Positions 7,888-20,163 of a stretch of DNA of 64,000 bases are shown here, in pieces. The DNA is from DATLSM01 sp049585815. Its GTDB lineage: Bacteria > Actinomycetota > Thermoleophilia > Solirubrobacterales > 70-9. The stretch's first letter is position 1. The number at the start of each line of letters is the position of its first letter. The notes below the pieces were generated by a model. The model was not told where the DNA came from, ran no database searches, and saw nothing but the letters and a program-made list of their open reading frames with translations. Position numbers and translations under genes: made by a program. The stretch lies in assembly GCA_049585815.1 (NCBI GenBank), contig JBAVAR010000138.1, positions 1-64,000 on the forward strand, written 5' to 3'.

Positions 7888-8799
7888 CTAAGTTGACCGT
7901 CGCGCCGGACGGCGGCCAGGCCGCCGACGCAGCCGCACCTGACAGTTCGGGCAGTAATAGGTGGAGCGCCCCGAGACTACGATTCTGGTGATCGGAGCGC
8001 CACACGCGGGACAGGGCTCACCCTCTCGTCTGTGGACGAGGAATTGGTCTTGCATCCTGCCCTTCTCACCGAGCCCGTCGCGATAGTCGTCGATCGATGC
8101 GCCGCCGTTGTCGACCCCTGCTCGCAGGGCCGAGACGACCGCGGAGCGCAGCGATGCGAGATGCTCGCCTCGCATCGAGCCGGCCGGGGAGAGCGGGTGC
8201 AGGCGCGCTCGAAAGAGCGCCTCATCGGCGTAGATATTGCCGACCCCGGCGATACTCGATTGGTCGAGGAGGAAGGACTTAAGCGGCGCGGTGCGCCCTG
8301 CGGCGAGCTCACCCAGCAGCTGCGGCGTAAAGGCGTCTGAGAGCGGCTCGACGCCGAGTCGCTCAAAGCGACGGGGAATGTCGGAGTCATCGATCACAAA
8401 TGCCTCGCCGAAGCGGCGCGGATCGGTAAACCACAATTCGCAACCGTTGTCGAGGCAGAAGCGGGCGCGCAGATGGCGCGCTGAGGTGGAGCGCTCGCCC
8501 TCATACAACCGACGCCCCAGGGACGGATCGAGCCTATCTCCCCCGTCGATCAGGACCAGGTTGCCTGTCATCCGGAGGTGCATGACTAGGGTCCGCGCTC
8601 CCTCGAGCCCCAGCAGGAGGTACTTGCCTCGGCGCCCCAGCCCCCGAATCCGTCGGCCGCTCACCGCGGCGGCTAGCTCCGCCGGATCAGCTGGCCGCGA
8701 CCAGCGCCCGTCCAACACCTCGAGCGCACTGATCCGCCGCCCAGCCAGTTCGGGCTCGAGTTGGCGGCAGACCGTCTCGACCTCAGGCAGCTCGGGCAC
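7888..8799 (-). CDS. mutM: Formamidopyrimidine-DNA glycosylase (Fpg/MutM)
   Basis: A 303-residue base-excision glycosylase and AP lyase for 8-oxoguanine and Fapy lesions. The GTG start at 8799 is fixed by the required N-terminal PELPEVETVCRQL, where Pro2 and Glu3 are catalytic. The H2TH region includes SIAGVGNIYADEALFRA, and the C-terminal zinc finger has Cys pairs in EPCPACGAPI and YYCPNCQVRL. All catalytic elements are present, with a short basic tail. Confidence 0.97.
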   Translation of the reverse strand: MPELPEVETVCRQLEPELAGRRISALEVLDGRWSRPADPAELAAAVSGRRIRGLGRRGKYLLLGLEGARTLVMHLRMTGNLVLIDGGDRLDPSLGRRLYEGERSTSARHLRARFCLDNGCELWFTDPRRFGEAFVIDDSDIPRRFERLGVEPLSDAFTPQLLGELAAGRTAPLKSFLLDQSSIAGVGNIYADEALFRARLHPLSPAGSMRGEHLASLRSAVVSALRAGVDNGGASIDDYRDGLGEKGRMQDQFLVHRREGEPCPACGAPITRIVVSGRSTYYCPNCQVRLRRRPGRRPARRST

Positions 8800-8863
8800 C
8801 GCTCAGTTCTACATCATCTGATCAGGCTGATTCCGTCATGTGAATGGACTGAATCGGGCGCGG

Positions 8864-9835
8864 TCAGTCGACCCTTGCGCGGGGGTGCGATCGAAAGTAG
8901 ACGTCCTTCAGTTGCTCGCCCGAGAGGTGCGTGTACATCTGGGTGGTAGCGATGTCGGCGTGGCCGAGCATCTCCTGCACGGCGCGCAGGTCACAGCCAC
9001 CAGCAAGCAAGTGGGTGGCAAAGCTATGGCGCAGGGTGTGCGGGCTCATCCGACCCGACAGGCCCGCCGCGCGAGCGTGACGCTGGACAATCTTGTAGAG
9101 GCCCTGGCGGGTGAGCGGGCCGCCGCGGAAGTTGACAAATAGTTTCGGCTCGTGACGCTCGCCGATCAACTTCGGGCGCCCGCTGCGCCTGTAGACGCTG
9201 ATCGCGGCGATTGCCTGGCGCCCGAGCGGCACCAGACGCTCCTTGGAGCCCTTGCCGCGGGCACGCAGAAAGCCCTCGCGCAGGTCGACGTCGCCAACCT
9301 CCAGCCCGATCGTCTCCGAGGCGCGCAGCCCGCATGCATACATTGTCTCGAGCAGTGCCCGGTCGCGGAGCGCCGTCGGCTCATCGCCACGCGGCGCGCC
9401 GAGCAGGAGCCGGACCTCGGAATAGTTGAGCACCTGCGGCAGCTTCTTGGCGCGGCGCGGGGCGCGGAGGGCGGCGGTGGGGTCCTCGCCGATCAGCTCG
9501 TCGCGTCGAAGGTGCTTGTAGAAAGAGCGAAGGCAGGCGGCCTTGCGGTGGATGGTGGAGGCAGAGCAAGCCGGGCGGCCGTCTCCGGTCGCAAGCTCGG
9601 CGAGGAAATCAGCGATGTCCGCCGGGCGCGCTTTCAATGCGTCAAAGCCATGGGCGGACAGGTACTCCCCGTACTGGAACAGATCGGTGCGGTATGCGTT
9701 CAAGGTGTTACGCGAGAGGCCACGCTCCAACTCGAGGTAGGCGAGATAATCGAGAACCAGACCCTCAAAGCGGGCATCGGCGCCGGGGCCACCGGCGTGC
9801 TCAGAGGACGAGAGCGGCTTGAGCGCTACTGCCAT
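8864..9835 (-). CDS. xerD: Tyrosine recombinase XerD-like
   Basis: A 323-residue site-specific recombinase expected to resolve chromosome dimers at dif. The N-terminal SAM-like domain (YLAYLELERGLSRNTLNAYR) is followed by a catalytic domain with the Arg region (YACGLRASETIGLEVGDVDL), HTLRHSFATHLLAGG, GHADIATTQMYTHLS and the nucleophile Tyr within the last motif. The start is ATG 9835. Its position in the pyrG-xerD neighbourhood matches mycobacteria, where xerD follows pyrG. The first 23 residues look like a variable extension. Confidence 0.92.
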   Translation of the reverse strand: MAVALKPLSSSEHAGGPGADARFEGLVLDYLAYLELERGLSRNTLNAYRTDLFQYGEYLSAHGFDALKARPADIADFLAELATGDGRPACSASTIHRKAACLRSFYKHLRRDELIGEDPTAALRAPRRAKKLPQVLNYSEVRLLLGAPRGDEPTALRDRALLETMYACGLRASETIGLEVGDVDLREGFLRARGKGSKERLVPLGRQAIAAISVYRRSGRPKLIGERHEPKLFVNFRGGPLTRQGLYKIVQRHARAAGLSGRMSPHTLRHSFATHLLAGGCDLRAVQEMLGHADIATTQMYTHLSGEQLKDVYFRSHPRARVD

Positions 9836-9882
9836 GCCACAAGGTTCTCCCTCAAGCGGTGGGGACCTTGAGGCGCAAGGGA

Positions 9883-11010
9883 CTATGCGTCGCGGCGCGC
9901 CGGTCCCACCGTGGGGTCCCGCCCTACACCGCGGGTCTGAGCACCCTCAACCCCGCCAGCCAGCGGCTCAGCGGCGGCAGAGACTCCCAGAAGCCGGCCC
10001 GCCGCCAGGGGGGCGGCGAAGAACAAGGGGTCATCCTCAATGCGGCGGCCCATGGTTTGCGCTGGCAGGCCGGTGGCGGAATAACCCGCCAGGTCGGCCG
10101 GGGCCTCGTGCAGCTGGTGTCGACCCTCTGCGACTGCGGCAAGCTCTGCTCTCACCTCTGCGGTGAGCTCTGCTCTCACCTCTGGACTGCCCTCCGGCAA
10201 CACGACGACCACGCTGCTCAGGAGCATTGTCAAAACCGTGAGGGTGTGATGGCTTACTCCGCGGTGGCGCTCGCGCAGCTCGGCGCCAGACAGGCGCGGA
10301 GAGATCAGGGTCACCATCCCGAGCGAAAGGGCGGCGTGGGCGCTCTCTAGGACCGCCATCCCGCCGTGTCCGAGTCGCGTGTTGGAACCGATGATCCCTG
10401 GGCCTGGGGCGGCCAGCACCGCGTCCCAGCCGAGGCGGTGGGCCGCGGCGTCCAGCGCGCCGGGAACGCTCAACGCCTCGTGCTCGCCACCATATGCCGG
10501 AGCGGCGGTGATGTGAGCGCACAGCAGGCCGCGATCGCGCAACTGCAGCACGTCGCGTGAGAGGGAGCCCGGGAGTGCCCCGCCAGCGGTTTGGATATAG
10601 CCAACCTTCAGGCCTGGCAGCGCCTGCGCGGTGGCCCAGGCCGCCGGCGCCAGATGGCCGTGCAGGGGCAGCACGAGCACTGGGATCGAACCTGCATTCC
10701 ACCCTTTTGCCGCAGCCTCCACCGGCTCGACCGGGTGCTGAAGTGAGGTGTAGTTGAGCTTCATCACGTGTTCTGCGCCCCTGACGGCGCCTGATAGGCC
10801 GCGGGTCAGGTTGACGTGGACGATGTCGAAGCCGCCAGATCCGAGGCCGAGGTCGAGGGCGGCAACGTTGACAATGACCTCATCGCCACGGCGAACCCCA
10901 CCGAGGAGACCGACGTCGATCCAGGCCGGACGTCGCTCCCCGTCGACGTCGATGAGCAGCGGGTCCTCGGCGGCCACCACCCCCCGCCGAAGGCTGAGGC
11001 GGCCGCTCAC
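9883..11010 (-). CDS. DUF3866 family protein
   Basis: A 375-residue protein matching the actinobacterial DUF3866 family, whose function is unknown. The N-terminus is beta-rich (RRGVVAAEDPLLIDVDGERR; GGVRRGDEVIVNVAALDLGL) and includes the family segment HVNLTRG. A central segment, MKLNYTSLQHPVEPVE, precedes Gly-rich stretches (PGPGIIGSNTRLGHGGMA) that resemble nucleotide- or phosphate-binding loops. There is no signal peptide. Its GTG start overlaps the stop of the M20 peptidase gene by 4 bp, so expression is coupled. Confidence 0.8.
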   Translation of the reverse strand: MSGRLSLRRGVVAAEDPLLIDVDGERRPAWIDVGLLGGVRRGDEVIVNVAALDLGLGSGGFDIVHVNLTRGLSGAVRGAEHVMKLNYTSLQHPVEPVEAAAKGWNAGSIPVLVLPLHGHLAPAAWATAQALPGLKVGYIQTAGGALPGSLSRDVLQLRDRGLLCAHITAAPAYGGEHEALSVPGALDAAAHRLGWDAVLAAPGPGIIGSNTRLGHGGMAVLESAHAALSLGMVTLISPRLSGAELRERHRGVSHHTLTVLTMLLSSVVVVLPEGSPEVRAELTAEVRAELAAVAEGRHQLHEAPADLAGYSATGLPAQTMGRRIEDDPLFFAAPLAAGRLLGVSAAAEPLAGGVEGAQTRGVGRDPTVGPARRDA

Positions 11011-12116
11011 GCTGCTTCCGCGCCCCCCGCGGCGATGATCCCCTCGCAGACCTCCAGCATCGCGTCGAGGTTGCGCGCGGAGACGCTCTCCAATGGGGTG
11101 TGATTGGCCTCGGTGCCGTTGGCGAGTAGGACGCAGTCAAAGCCGGCCAGCCGCAATGCGTTTGCGTCGCTGCCACCGCCGGTGGAGGTCCGCAGTGGCT
11201 CAAAGCCGGCCCCAGCCAGCCCGGCCTCAGCCAGGGCGAGCGCCCTTGAAGGGGCCGGCACCGTGTAGCCGTGAAACAGCTCCTCGAGACGGACGTCAAC
11301 GTCGCATTCGTGCGTACTGGCTCCCCAGGCGCAGGCATCGGCGATGCCACCGGCCACCTCGGCCGCCCGCTCGGCGTCGAGACTGCGCGCCTCGGCATGA
11401 ATCCAGCAGTGACCGGGAACAACGTTGCCGGAGGTGCCACCGGAAATCAGACCCACATTCGCGGTGGTCTTTGGGTCGAGCCGACCAAGCTCCATACGGG
11501 AGATGGCCGCGGCCGCAGCGGCGATCGCGCTGCTGCCGTCCTCAGGTCGGATGCCGGCGTGCGCCTCGACCCCAGCAAAGTCGGCGAGGATCTTCTGCTG
11601 GGTCGGGGAAGCGACGATTACCTCACCAACCGGGCTCGCGTGGTCAAGAACGAAGCCGCACTCTGATCGAAGTAGGGAGGGATCGAGGGCCTTCGCTCCG
11701 CGCAGTCCCTGCTCCTCGGCGACCGTGAGGACCAACTCAATCCCGATGGGAGGTGGCTCGTCGGCGTGGCGCGCAACCAGCTCAATGAACACCGCCACGG
11801 CCGCCTTGTTGTCAGCCCCCAGGATCGTCTCACCGCGACTGCGGAAAACGCCCTCCTCGCTGATGACCTCGATCTGCCCCTCGTGTGGGACCGTGTCGAG
11901 GTGGGCGCAGAACATCATCCAATCAGCGGCCTGCCCGGGCAGACGGGCAAGGATGTTTCCGGCGCCCGCTTCGGCCGCCTCGGCGGCCCCGTCCTCGGTC
12001 ACCTCCAACCCCAGCGCTCTCAGTTCGGCCGCCACCGTGTCGGCAACCTCGCGCTCCTCCCCCGTGGGACTGCGAATCTCACAGAGACGGACGAAAGTCT
12101 CGTGCAACCTCTTCAC
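11007..12116 (-). CDS. M20-family metallopeptidase (PepT-like)
   Basis: A 369-residue zinc exopeptidase of the M20 clan. Metal-binding motifs are seen as MMFCAHLDTVPHEG, GADNKAAVAVFIEL (bridging Asp and general-base region), TVAEEQGLRGAKAL and FVLDHASPVGEV, with ANGTEANHTPLESVS supplying the last His. The lid/dimerisation domain sits between (HAGIRPEDGSSAIAAAAAAI). It best resembles tripeptide aminopeptidase-like or M20/M25/M40 proteins. The start is GTG 12116. It is coupled to the DUF3866 gene downstream; no substrate can be inferred. Confidence 0.85.
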   Translation of the reverse strand: MKRLHETFVRLCEIRSPTGEEREVADTVAAELRALGLEVTEDGAAEAAEAGAGNILARLPGQAADWMMFCAHLDTVPHEGQIEVISEEGVFRSRGETILGADNKAAVAVFIELVARHADEPPPIGIELVLTVAEEQGLRGAKALDPSLLRSECGFVLDHASPVGEVIVASPTQQKILADFAGVEAHAGIRPEDGSSAIAAAAAAISRMELGRLDPKTTANVGLISGGTSGNVVPGHCWIHAEARSLDAERAAEVAGGIADACAWGASTHECDVDVRLEELFHGYTVPAPSRALALAEAGLAGAGFEPLRTSTGGGSDANALRLAGFDCVLLANGTEANHTPLESVSARNLDAMLEVCEGIIAAGGAEAA

Positions 12117-12213
12117 ACAGTGGAGGCTATCTGGGCAAGCTGCCCGCGGAGAGATCTACGCGATTTCCTCAAGCGCCCAGATAGCGCTGCTCTTCGACTT
12201 CACGCGTCCCTGT

Positions 12214-14735
<2,522 letters not shown>

Positions 14736-14742
14736 GATCGGC

Positions 14743-15609
14743 TCAGTGCCCGGGCGCCAGCAGGTCCGGCAGCAAACGGTCCGCGCTCCCCTTGACGCCG
14801 AAGCTGCCCTCCGCCCCCTGCATCGCAAAGATCAGGGCCACCCGCCCGGCGACCAGGTCGATGTCATCGACGCTCGAAAGCGCATTGCTCTTAAAGAAGG
14901 GGACCGAAGACGGTTCTACCGTCGAGGTCTCCGCCCCAACCGTCGGCGTCCGCGTCCCCATTACACCTCGCATCAGTGCTGTTTCCAGTCGCGCCGCCGT
15001 GCCCCGCTGCACCGGCCCCATGTTGTTGGGCTGGTCGCGGACCACGATCACCCCCCCGAGCCTGCCGAAGTTACCGCTGGCCTGGGAGAAGAGCGGGCTG
15101 CGGACGAGGTCCAGCAGGGAACCGCCGCGAACGAGCTGGCGCCCGATGCCAGTACCGAGCGCGGTCTGAGCTTCAGGGTCACGCACGAGATCGGAGAAAC
15201 GAGTATTGGAGAGCCCGGCGGCCAGCGAGCGAAGGTCAACCGGCTCCCGCACGACGCCGACGCCGACAAGCCTAGCCCCCGTCGGCCCCAGCGCCGTCTC
15301 GATCGCCGAAGAGACGTTGCCCGGCAACCCTCCGAGGGCGAGGATCGCCACCCGCTTTCCGGCGAGGCGGTTGCGGACCAGCACCGGATATACGCGTTCG
15401 GCGAATTCATCGGCTCGCCCGAGTTGGCCGCCAAGCTGGTCGGCCCGAGACCGTGCGTCCTGGAGGTTTCCGACGAGGCTGCGCTCAAGTTCCCTGCGGG
15501 TGTTGTTGAGGGCCGGGCCGCCGAACTCGGCGCCGATCAGGATCCCAATCGCGAGGGCCAGGAAGACCGCGATCAGGGAGGTGGCGTGGTAGCGCGCGCT
15601 GTAACCCAT
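14743..15609 (-). CDS. mctB: MctB-like copper transport outer membrane/envelope protein
   Basis: A 288-residue protein with an N-terminal membrane anchor (YHATSLIAVFLALAIGILIG). A coiled-coil segment follows (RRELERSLVGNLQDARSRAD), then an alpha/beta domain containing RVAILALGGLPGNVSSAIET and GGVIVVRDQPNNMGPV. This is the architecture of the Rv1698/MctB family, described in mycobacteria as a copper-efflux channel. Gene order recN-steA-mctB-pyrG matches mycobacteria and is the strongest argument. A copper role in a species without a mycomembrane is unproven; linkage to SteA suggests an envelope or division role. Confidence 0.82.
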   Translation of the reverse strand: MGYSARYHATSLIAVFLALAIGILIGAEFGGPALNNTRRELERSLVGNLQDARSRADQLGGQLGRADEFAERVYPVLVRNRLAGKRVAILALGGLPGNVSSAIETALGPTGARLVGVGVVREPVDLRSLAAGLSNTRFSDLVRDPEAQTALGTGIGRQLVRGGSLLDLVRSPLFSQASGNFGRLGGVIVVRDQPNNMGPVQRGTAARLETALMRGVMGTRTPTVGAETSTVEPSSVPFFKSNALSSVDDIDLVAGRVALIFAMQGAEGSFGVKGSADRLLPDLLAPGH

Positions 15610-15648
15610 CAGCGGGCGAAGGCTAGATGGTCTGCTCCGGGCCTCGCG

Positions 15649-16836
15649 CTACAGCCCGAGCGAGATCCTGATCTTCAGCCACACCAGCTGCACGAGGTCA
15701 TTGAGGGCAGGTGAGGTGATCGCGACAACCGCCAGCAGGATCGCGAAGGCGGCCAGGAAGAGAGCCGCCGGGCCAAAGGGAGAGCTGGGCGCATACAGCC
15801 TGCTCACCCCCTTCGCATCGACGAGCTTCTCGCCGATGCGCAATCGGGTGAGGAAGGTGGAAGACATTCCACCCCGCTTACGGTCGAGGAACTCGATCAG
15901 GTTGAAATGGGCGCCGACGCTGACGATCAGCGCTGCTCCCTTCTCATAGGCCATCAGCATCGCCACGTCCTCACTGGTCCCCGCCGCGGGGAGGAGGGTG
16001 TGTTGCAGTCCCATCTCCTGCAAGCGCTCTCGCCCAGGGGCACGCCCATCTGGATAGGCGTGGACGATCAGCTCGGCCCCGCAGCGCAGCGCCTCATCCC
16101 CGGCCGAGTCCATGTCGCCGAGGATCAGATCAGGCCTCATGCCCGCTTCGAGCACCCCATCGGCGCCACCATCGACGGCGACGATCAGTGGTCGAACGTC
16201 GCGGATGTATGCACGCAGAGCCTTCAGATCTCGGCGGTGGCGATCGCCGCGGACAACGATCAGCACGTGACGGTCTCGGAAGGAGGCGCGGGTTGCCGGA
16301 AACTCGACGCTTCCGGTAAGCAGGTCGGTCTCCTGGCGGACGTGGGCGACAGTATTCTCGGCGAAGTCGGCTAGGGCCTCATCGATGCGGGCACGCTGCT
16401 CGTCGAGCCTGCGCTCCAACTCCACCGCGTCGAGAAGACGTCCGCTCGCTACCTCCTTCCCCCTGACGCTGACGGAGCCGCGCTCGACGGTCACCGGATC
16501 GCCATCGCGCAGCCGCTCGAACAGCACGCCCGCCGGAAAATCGATCAGGCAAATCCCGGCCCGAACGAGCATCAGCGGGCCGGTGTTGGGATAGCGTCCG
16601 TCGGAGGACTCCGAGGCGTTCAGTACCGCACGGGCACCGGTCTCGATCAGCTCTTCGGCGGCTATCCGGTCTATGTTCAGGTGGTCGACTACCGCGACGT
16701 CCCCGGGCCGCAGGCGCTTTACCAGATGCTTGGTGCGGCAGCCCAGTTTGGCGGTGCCATGGATCGCTTCAGCCGTCGATGTTCCGTTGCCACGCGAGAG
16801 CAGCGCGGGAAAACGACGACGACTGGCGGTAGCCAC
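15649..16836 (-). CDS. steA: SteA-like protein (thiamin pyrophosphokinase-like fold)
   Basis: A 395-residue homologue of the SteA family (cytokinetic ring-associated protein of corynebacteria; Rv1697 in mycobacteria). The N-terminal domain has RLRPGDVAVVDHLNIDRIAA. The middle is a TPK-like catalytic fold (VAVDGGADGVLEAGMRPDLI, then GDMDSAGDEALRCGA, with EDVAMLMAYEKGA). A single C-terminal membrane span (AALFLAAFAILLAVVAITSP) anchors it. Together with mctB it is thought to affect cell separation; the TPK-like site probably does not make thiamin pyrophosphate. Conserved order with recN and mctB supports the call. Confidence 0.88.
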   Translation of the reverse strand: MATASRRRFPALLSRGNGTSTAEAIHGTAKLGCRTKHLVKRLRPGDVAVVDHLNIDRIAAEELIETGARAVLNASESSDGRYPNTGPLMLVRAGICLIDFPAGVLFERLRDGDPVTVERGSVSVRGKEVASGRLLDAVELERRLDEQRARIDEALADFAENTVAHVRQETDLLTGSVEFPATRASFRDRHVLIVVRGDRHRRDLKALRAYIRDVRPLIVAVDGGADGVLEAGMRPDLILGDMDSAGDEALRCGAELIVHAYPDGRAPGRERLQEMGLQHTLLPAAGTSEDVAMLMAYEKGAALIVSVGAHFNLIEFLDRKRGGMSSTFLTRLRIGEKLVDAKGVSRLYAPSSPFGPAALFLAAFAILLAVVAITSPALNDLVQLVWLKIRISLGL

Positions 16837-16875
16837 CGGAGCAGGTTAGCCGCTACTCGCACGGCAACGACCCAA

Positions 16876-18558
16876 TCAGGCGGCTGCGAGCAACTCGCGG
16901 GCGTGGCGAGTGGCGGCCTTGTCTGCGCAGCTGCCACCAAGCATTCGCCGTATCTCATCGACCACCGCCTCACCGTCTAGCCGCTGAACGGTTGCGGTTG
17001 CTCGCTCTCCGGCGAGATCCTTCTCCAGTTGGAAGTGAGTTGAGGCGAGCGAGGCGACCTGCGGCAGGTGGGTGATGCAGATCACCTGACGGCCCTCTCC
17101 AAGCTCACGCAGCCTCTCACCGATGACCCGCGCAGTGCCACCGCCGATCCCCGCATCGATCTCGTCGAAGACAAGGGTCGGGGCCCCAGCGCCGTCGCCG
17201 AGCCCGCTTAGAGCCAGCATTACGCGGGACAGCTCCCCGCCCGAGGCTGCATCCCGCAGTGGCGCCGGATCGATCCCAGGGTTGGGCGAAACTCGCAGCT
17301 CGACTGTCTCCCGACCGCCGTATCCAAAGCCAGCCGGATGCGCCTTCAACACGACCTCGAGCGTTGCGCCGGGCATCGCCAGCCCTGCCAGTGCCTTAGC
17401 GACCTCCCGCTGGAGGGGACCCACCGCCCGCGCCCGACCTTTGCTGAGGCTCTCGCCCAGCTCAACTCTCATCCGTTCGGCCTTTTCCAGTTCGCTCTGC
17501 ACCTCGGCGAGCCGCCCCTCGCCGTTCTCCAGCAGTTCGATCTCCGCACGGCAGAACTCTGCGTGGGCGAGCACCCCATCGAGACTGCCACCGTGCTTGC
17601 GCTTCAAGCGGTCAAGTGAGTCGAGCCGACCCTCGACGGCGGCAAGGCGTTCGGGGTCGGCCTCCAAGCGCCCGACATAGTCGCGAAGCTCAGAGGCGAC
17701 ATCGCTGAGTTCCAGCGCCAGCGCACCGAGGCGCTCGGAGATCAAGTCGAGGCCGACGTCGACGCCTGCCATGCCCTGAAGGAGTGCCTCCACCCGCGCC
17801 AGGGTGCTCGCCGCTCCGCCGCCCTCCTCCTCGATTCCGGTTAGACCGGTGTAGGCGCCACCCGCTGCATCACGCAAACCCTCGGTGTGGCGCAGCCGCT
17901 GGCGCTCTTCGCTCAACTCCGCCAGCTCAGCCGGATCCGGGGCGATTTCATCGATCTCGGATAGCTCGTATCGGAGGAGGTCGAGATCGCGCTCACGCGA
18001 GCCATCCCGCTCTTGAAGTTTGGTCAGCTCGGCCGAGAGTCGCTCAAACCGTCCGTGGGCCTCGCGGTAGCGACGTCGGGCCTCTAGATGCGCCGCCCCG
18101 GCAAACCGATCAAGGACTTCCATCTGCACCGAGGAGATCGTTAACTTGCGATGCTCGTGCTGGCCGTAGAAGGCCAGCAACCGACCACCGAGAAGCTTCA
18201 GCTCGCTAGCCGAGGCAGCGCGGCCGGCGAGGAAAGCACCGGTGCGTCCGCTTGCCGACACTCGCCGACTAAGCACGACCTCCTCGGCCCCATCGGGCAA
18301 CCGCTCGGCGATCTCCGCAAGCTCCGGCTCCTCAAGAAGACCGGCCGGCAGATCGAAGACTCCCTCGATCCAGGCCTCCCGTGCTCCGGGCCTCACGATC
18401 TGCGGCCGCGCTTTTCCGCCCATCAGCAGGTCGAGTGAATGCGCGAGCACCGTCTTCCCGGTCCCGGTCTCCCCGGTAATCGCGTTCAATCCCCCGCCAA
18501 GGCGCAACTCTGCCCGCTCGATCAAGAGCAGATTCTCAATCCGCAGTTCGCGTAGCAC
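16876..18558 (-). CDS. recN: DNA repair protein RecN
   Basis: A 560-residue SMC-like ATPase for double-strand break repair. The Walker A region is AITGETGTGKTVLAHSLDLL near the N-terminus. Long coiled-coil arms flank the middle (RRRYREAHGRFERLSAELTK). The C-terminal ATPase half shows the signature GGELSRVMLAL and Walker B VFDEIDAGIGG, followed by ICITHLPQVASLA. Length is typical. It is followed by steA at a gap of 39 bp, and an MFS gene separates it from nadK. Confidence 0.96.
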   Translation of the reverse strand: MLRELRIENLLLIERAELRLGGGLNAITGETGTGKTVLAHSLDLLMGGKARPQIVRPGAREAWIEGVFDLPAGLLEEPELAEIAERLPDGAEEVVLSRRVSASGRTGAFLAGRAASASELKLLGGRLLAFYGQHEHRKLTISSVQMEVLDRFAGAAHLEARRRYREAHGRFERLSAELTKLQERDGSRERDLDLLRYELSEIDEIAPDPAELAELSEERQRLRHTEGLRDAAGGAYTGLTGIEEEGGGAASTLARVEALLQGMAGVDVGLDLISERLGALALELSDVASELRDYVGRLEADPERLAAVEGRLDSLDRLKRKHGGSLDGVLAHAEFCRAEIELLENGEGRLAEVQSELEKAERMRVELGESLSKGRARAVGPLQREVAKALAGLAMPGATLEVVLKAHPAGFGYGGRETVELRVSPNPGIDPAPLRDAASGGELSRVMLALSGLGDGAGAPTLVFDEIDAGIGGGTARVIGERLRELGEGRQVICITHLPQVASLASTHFQLEKDLAGERATATVQRLDGEAVVDEIRRMLGGSCADKAATRHARELLAAA

Positions 18559-18592
18559 CCCCCTTGTCTAGCACCAAGGGGCGACGGACTTC

Positions 18593-20119
18593 CTAGGCGG
18601 CGACGGCCTCCGGCGCCGACTCTTTCGCGGCCTGCGGTTGGTAAAAATCGCGGGAGCGCACGAGGGCAAAACCAAGCGCGGCTCCAACGAAGGAAAGCAC
18701 GGCGGCGATCAGCAGAATCTCGTTGAGCCCGCTGACAAAGGCGACGGTAGCTGCGTGGGTGACTGCGGGACGAATGGCCGGCGGTGAGGCGGCGGCGGCA
18801 GCTTGGGAGCCACCGACGGAAACCAGTTCACCCAATCCCTTCGGTGCGTGCGGAAGGAGTTCACTCAGCTTTGAACTGACCTCGGACTGGAAGATCGCGC
18901 CAAGACCTGCGACGCCGGTGGCGATACCGACCTGGCGAAAGGTCGTGTTGATCCCCGAACCCATCCCAGCTTTAGCTGGTGGGACGACTGCGATCGCGGC
19001 CGACCCAATTCCCGGATTGGCGATCCCGATCCCGACGCCGGCGAAAATGAAACCGGCAAGTAGCGCGGTCCAGCCCGAGGTGGGGGTTAGCCCGTGCATC
19101 AGCGCCAAACCGACGCCGACGGTGGCCAGACCAACTCCGAGTAGAACTCGCACCGGAATCCGATTGGAGAGTTTGCCGGCGATCGGCGCGACGATAAAGG
19201 ACAGGAAGGTGAGCGGGAGAAAGCGCAAACCGGCCTGCAGCGGCGAGTAGCCGAGCACCTCTTGTATGTAGAGGGTGAGGTAGAGGAACATCGCGAACAT
19301 CCCCCCCGATATGCCGAAGGCGACGGCCGAAACCCCATTGAACGCCGGTTTTCGAAATAGGGACAGGTCGAGCATTGGATGAGCGCTGCGAAGCTCGATC
19401 ATCAAGAAGGTGAGCAGGAGTACCCCGGCACCGATCAGCGAAGCGAGGATCGTTGCGCTTGTCCACCCATCGGGATTGCCGCGGATCAGCCCGAAGATCA
19501 ACAGGAAGAGCGCGAACGAGAAGGTGGCAACCCCAGGGAGATCGATTCGCGAGGGGTCCTGGGCGGCCACGTTGGCGAGTTTGCGCTCGGTGAGGACAAT
19601 CGCGACCAGCCCGATCGGAACGTTGACGAAGAAAATCCACTCCCAGCCGAAATGCTCGGTGATTACCCCACCTACCAGTGGGCCAATCGCCACGGCGCCG
19701 CCGATTGTGGCCCCCCAGACACCGAAAGCCGTGGCGCGATCGGCGCCATGGAACTCCTGCCCGATCAGCGCCAGCGAGGTGGCGAACATCGCGGCCCCGC
19801 CGACGCCCTGCAGGCCGCGCGCGAGGTTGAGGAGGGTCGGGTCACCGGAAATTCCACAAATAAAGGAGGCGCAGGTGAAAATGCCGAAGCCGATCGAGAA
19901 AACGCGGCGGCGGCCGAGGCGATCGCCGAGCGATCCCGCGGTGAGCAGGAAGGCCGCGAGGGTGAGTGAGTATGCGTCAACAACCCACTGCAGGCTGGAG
20001 AGACTGGCGTGCAGCGCTTTGCGGATATCGGGCAGCGCGACGTTAACTACCGTGATGTCCAGGAGCAGCATGAACGTCGCGATCGAGATCAGGATCAGGG
20101 TCCACCACTTGCGCTCCAT
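18593..20119 (-). CDS. MFS transporter, DHA2 (EmrB/QacA) family
   Basis: A 508-residue proton-coupled efflux pump with a predicted 14 membrane spans. DHA2 hallmarks are LLLDITVVNVALPDIRKAL in TM1, AGSLGDRLGRRRVF in the TM2-3 loop, and the motif-C-like WGATIGGAVAIGPLVGGVI. The substrate is probably a drug or lipophilic compound; none can be named. It interrupts nadK and recN, which are adjacent in mycobacteria, so it is a lineage-specific insertion. No adjacent TetR regulator is visible. Confidence 0.92.
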   Translation of the reverse strand: MERKWWTLILISIATFMLLLDITVVNVALPDIRKALHASLSSLQWVVDAYSLTLAAFLLTAGSLGDRLGRRRVFSIGFGIFTCASFICGISGDPTLLNLARGLQGVGGAAMFATSLALIGQEFHGADRATAFGVWGATIGGAVAIGPLVGGVITEHFGWEWIFFVNVPIGLVAIVLTERKLANVAAQDPSRIDLPGVATFSFALFLLIFGLIRGNPDGWTSATILASLIGAGVLLLTFLMIELRSAHPMLDLSLFRKPAFNGVSAVAFGISGGMFAMFLYLTLYIQEVLGYSPLQAGLRFLPLTFLSFIVAPIAGKLSNRIPVRVLLGVGLATVGVGLALMHGLTPTSGWTALLAGFIFAGVGIGIANPGIGSAAIAVVPPAKAGMGSGINTTFRQVGIATGVAGLGAIFQSEVSSKLSELLPHAPKGLGELVSVGGSQAAAAASPPAIRPAVTHAATVAFVSGLNEILLIAAVLSFVGAALGFALVRSRDFYQPQAAKESAPEAVAA

Positions 20120-20163
20120 CCGGGCAGAGCCTAGAGAACCGCGCCGCTCGGCTGGGGGAGACC

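Noticed and set aside
14736..14828. N-terminal extension of the MraY-like protein to an upstream start
   Set aside because: The extension is Arg/Cys/Ser-rich, overlaps the conserved end of mctB in another frame, and GTG 14735 sits at a natural distance after the mctB stop.
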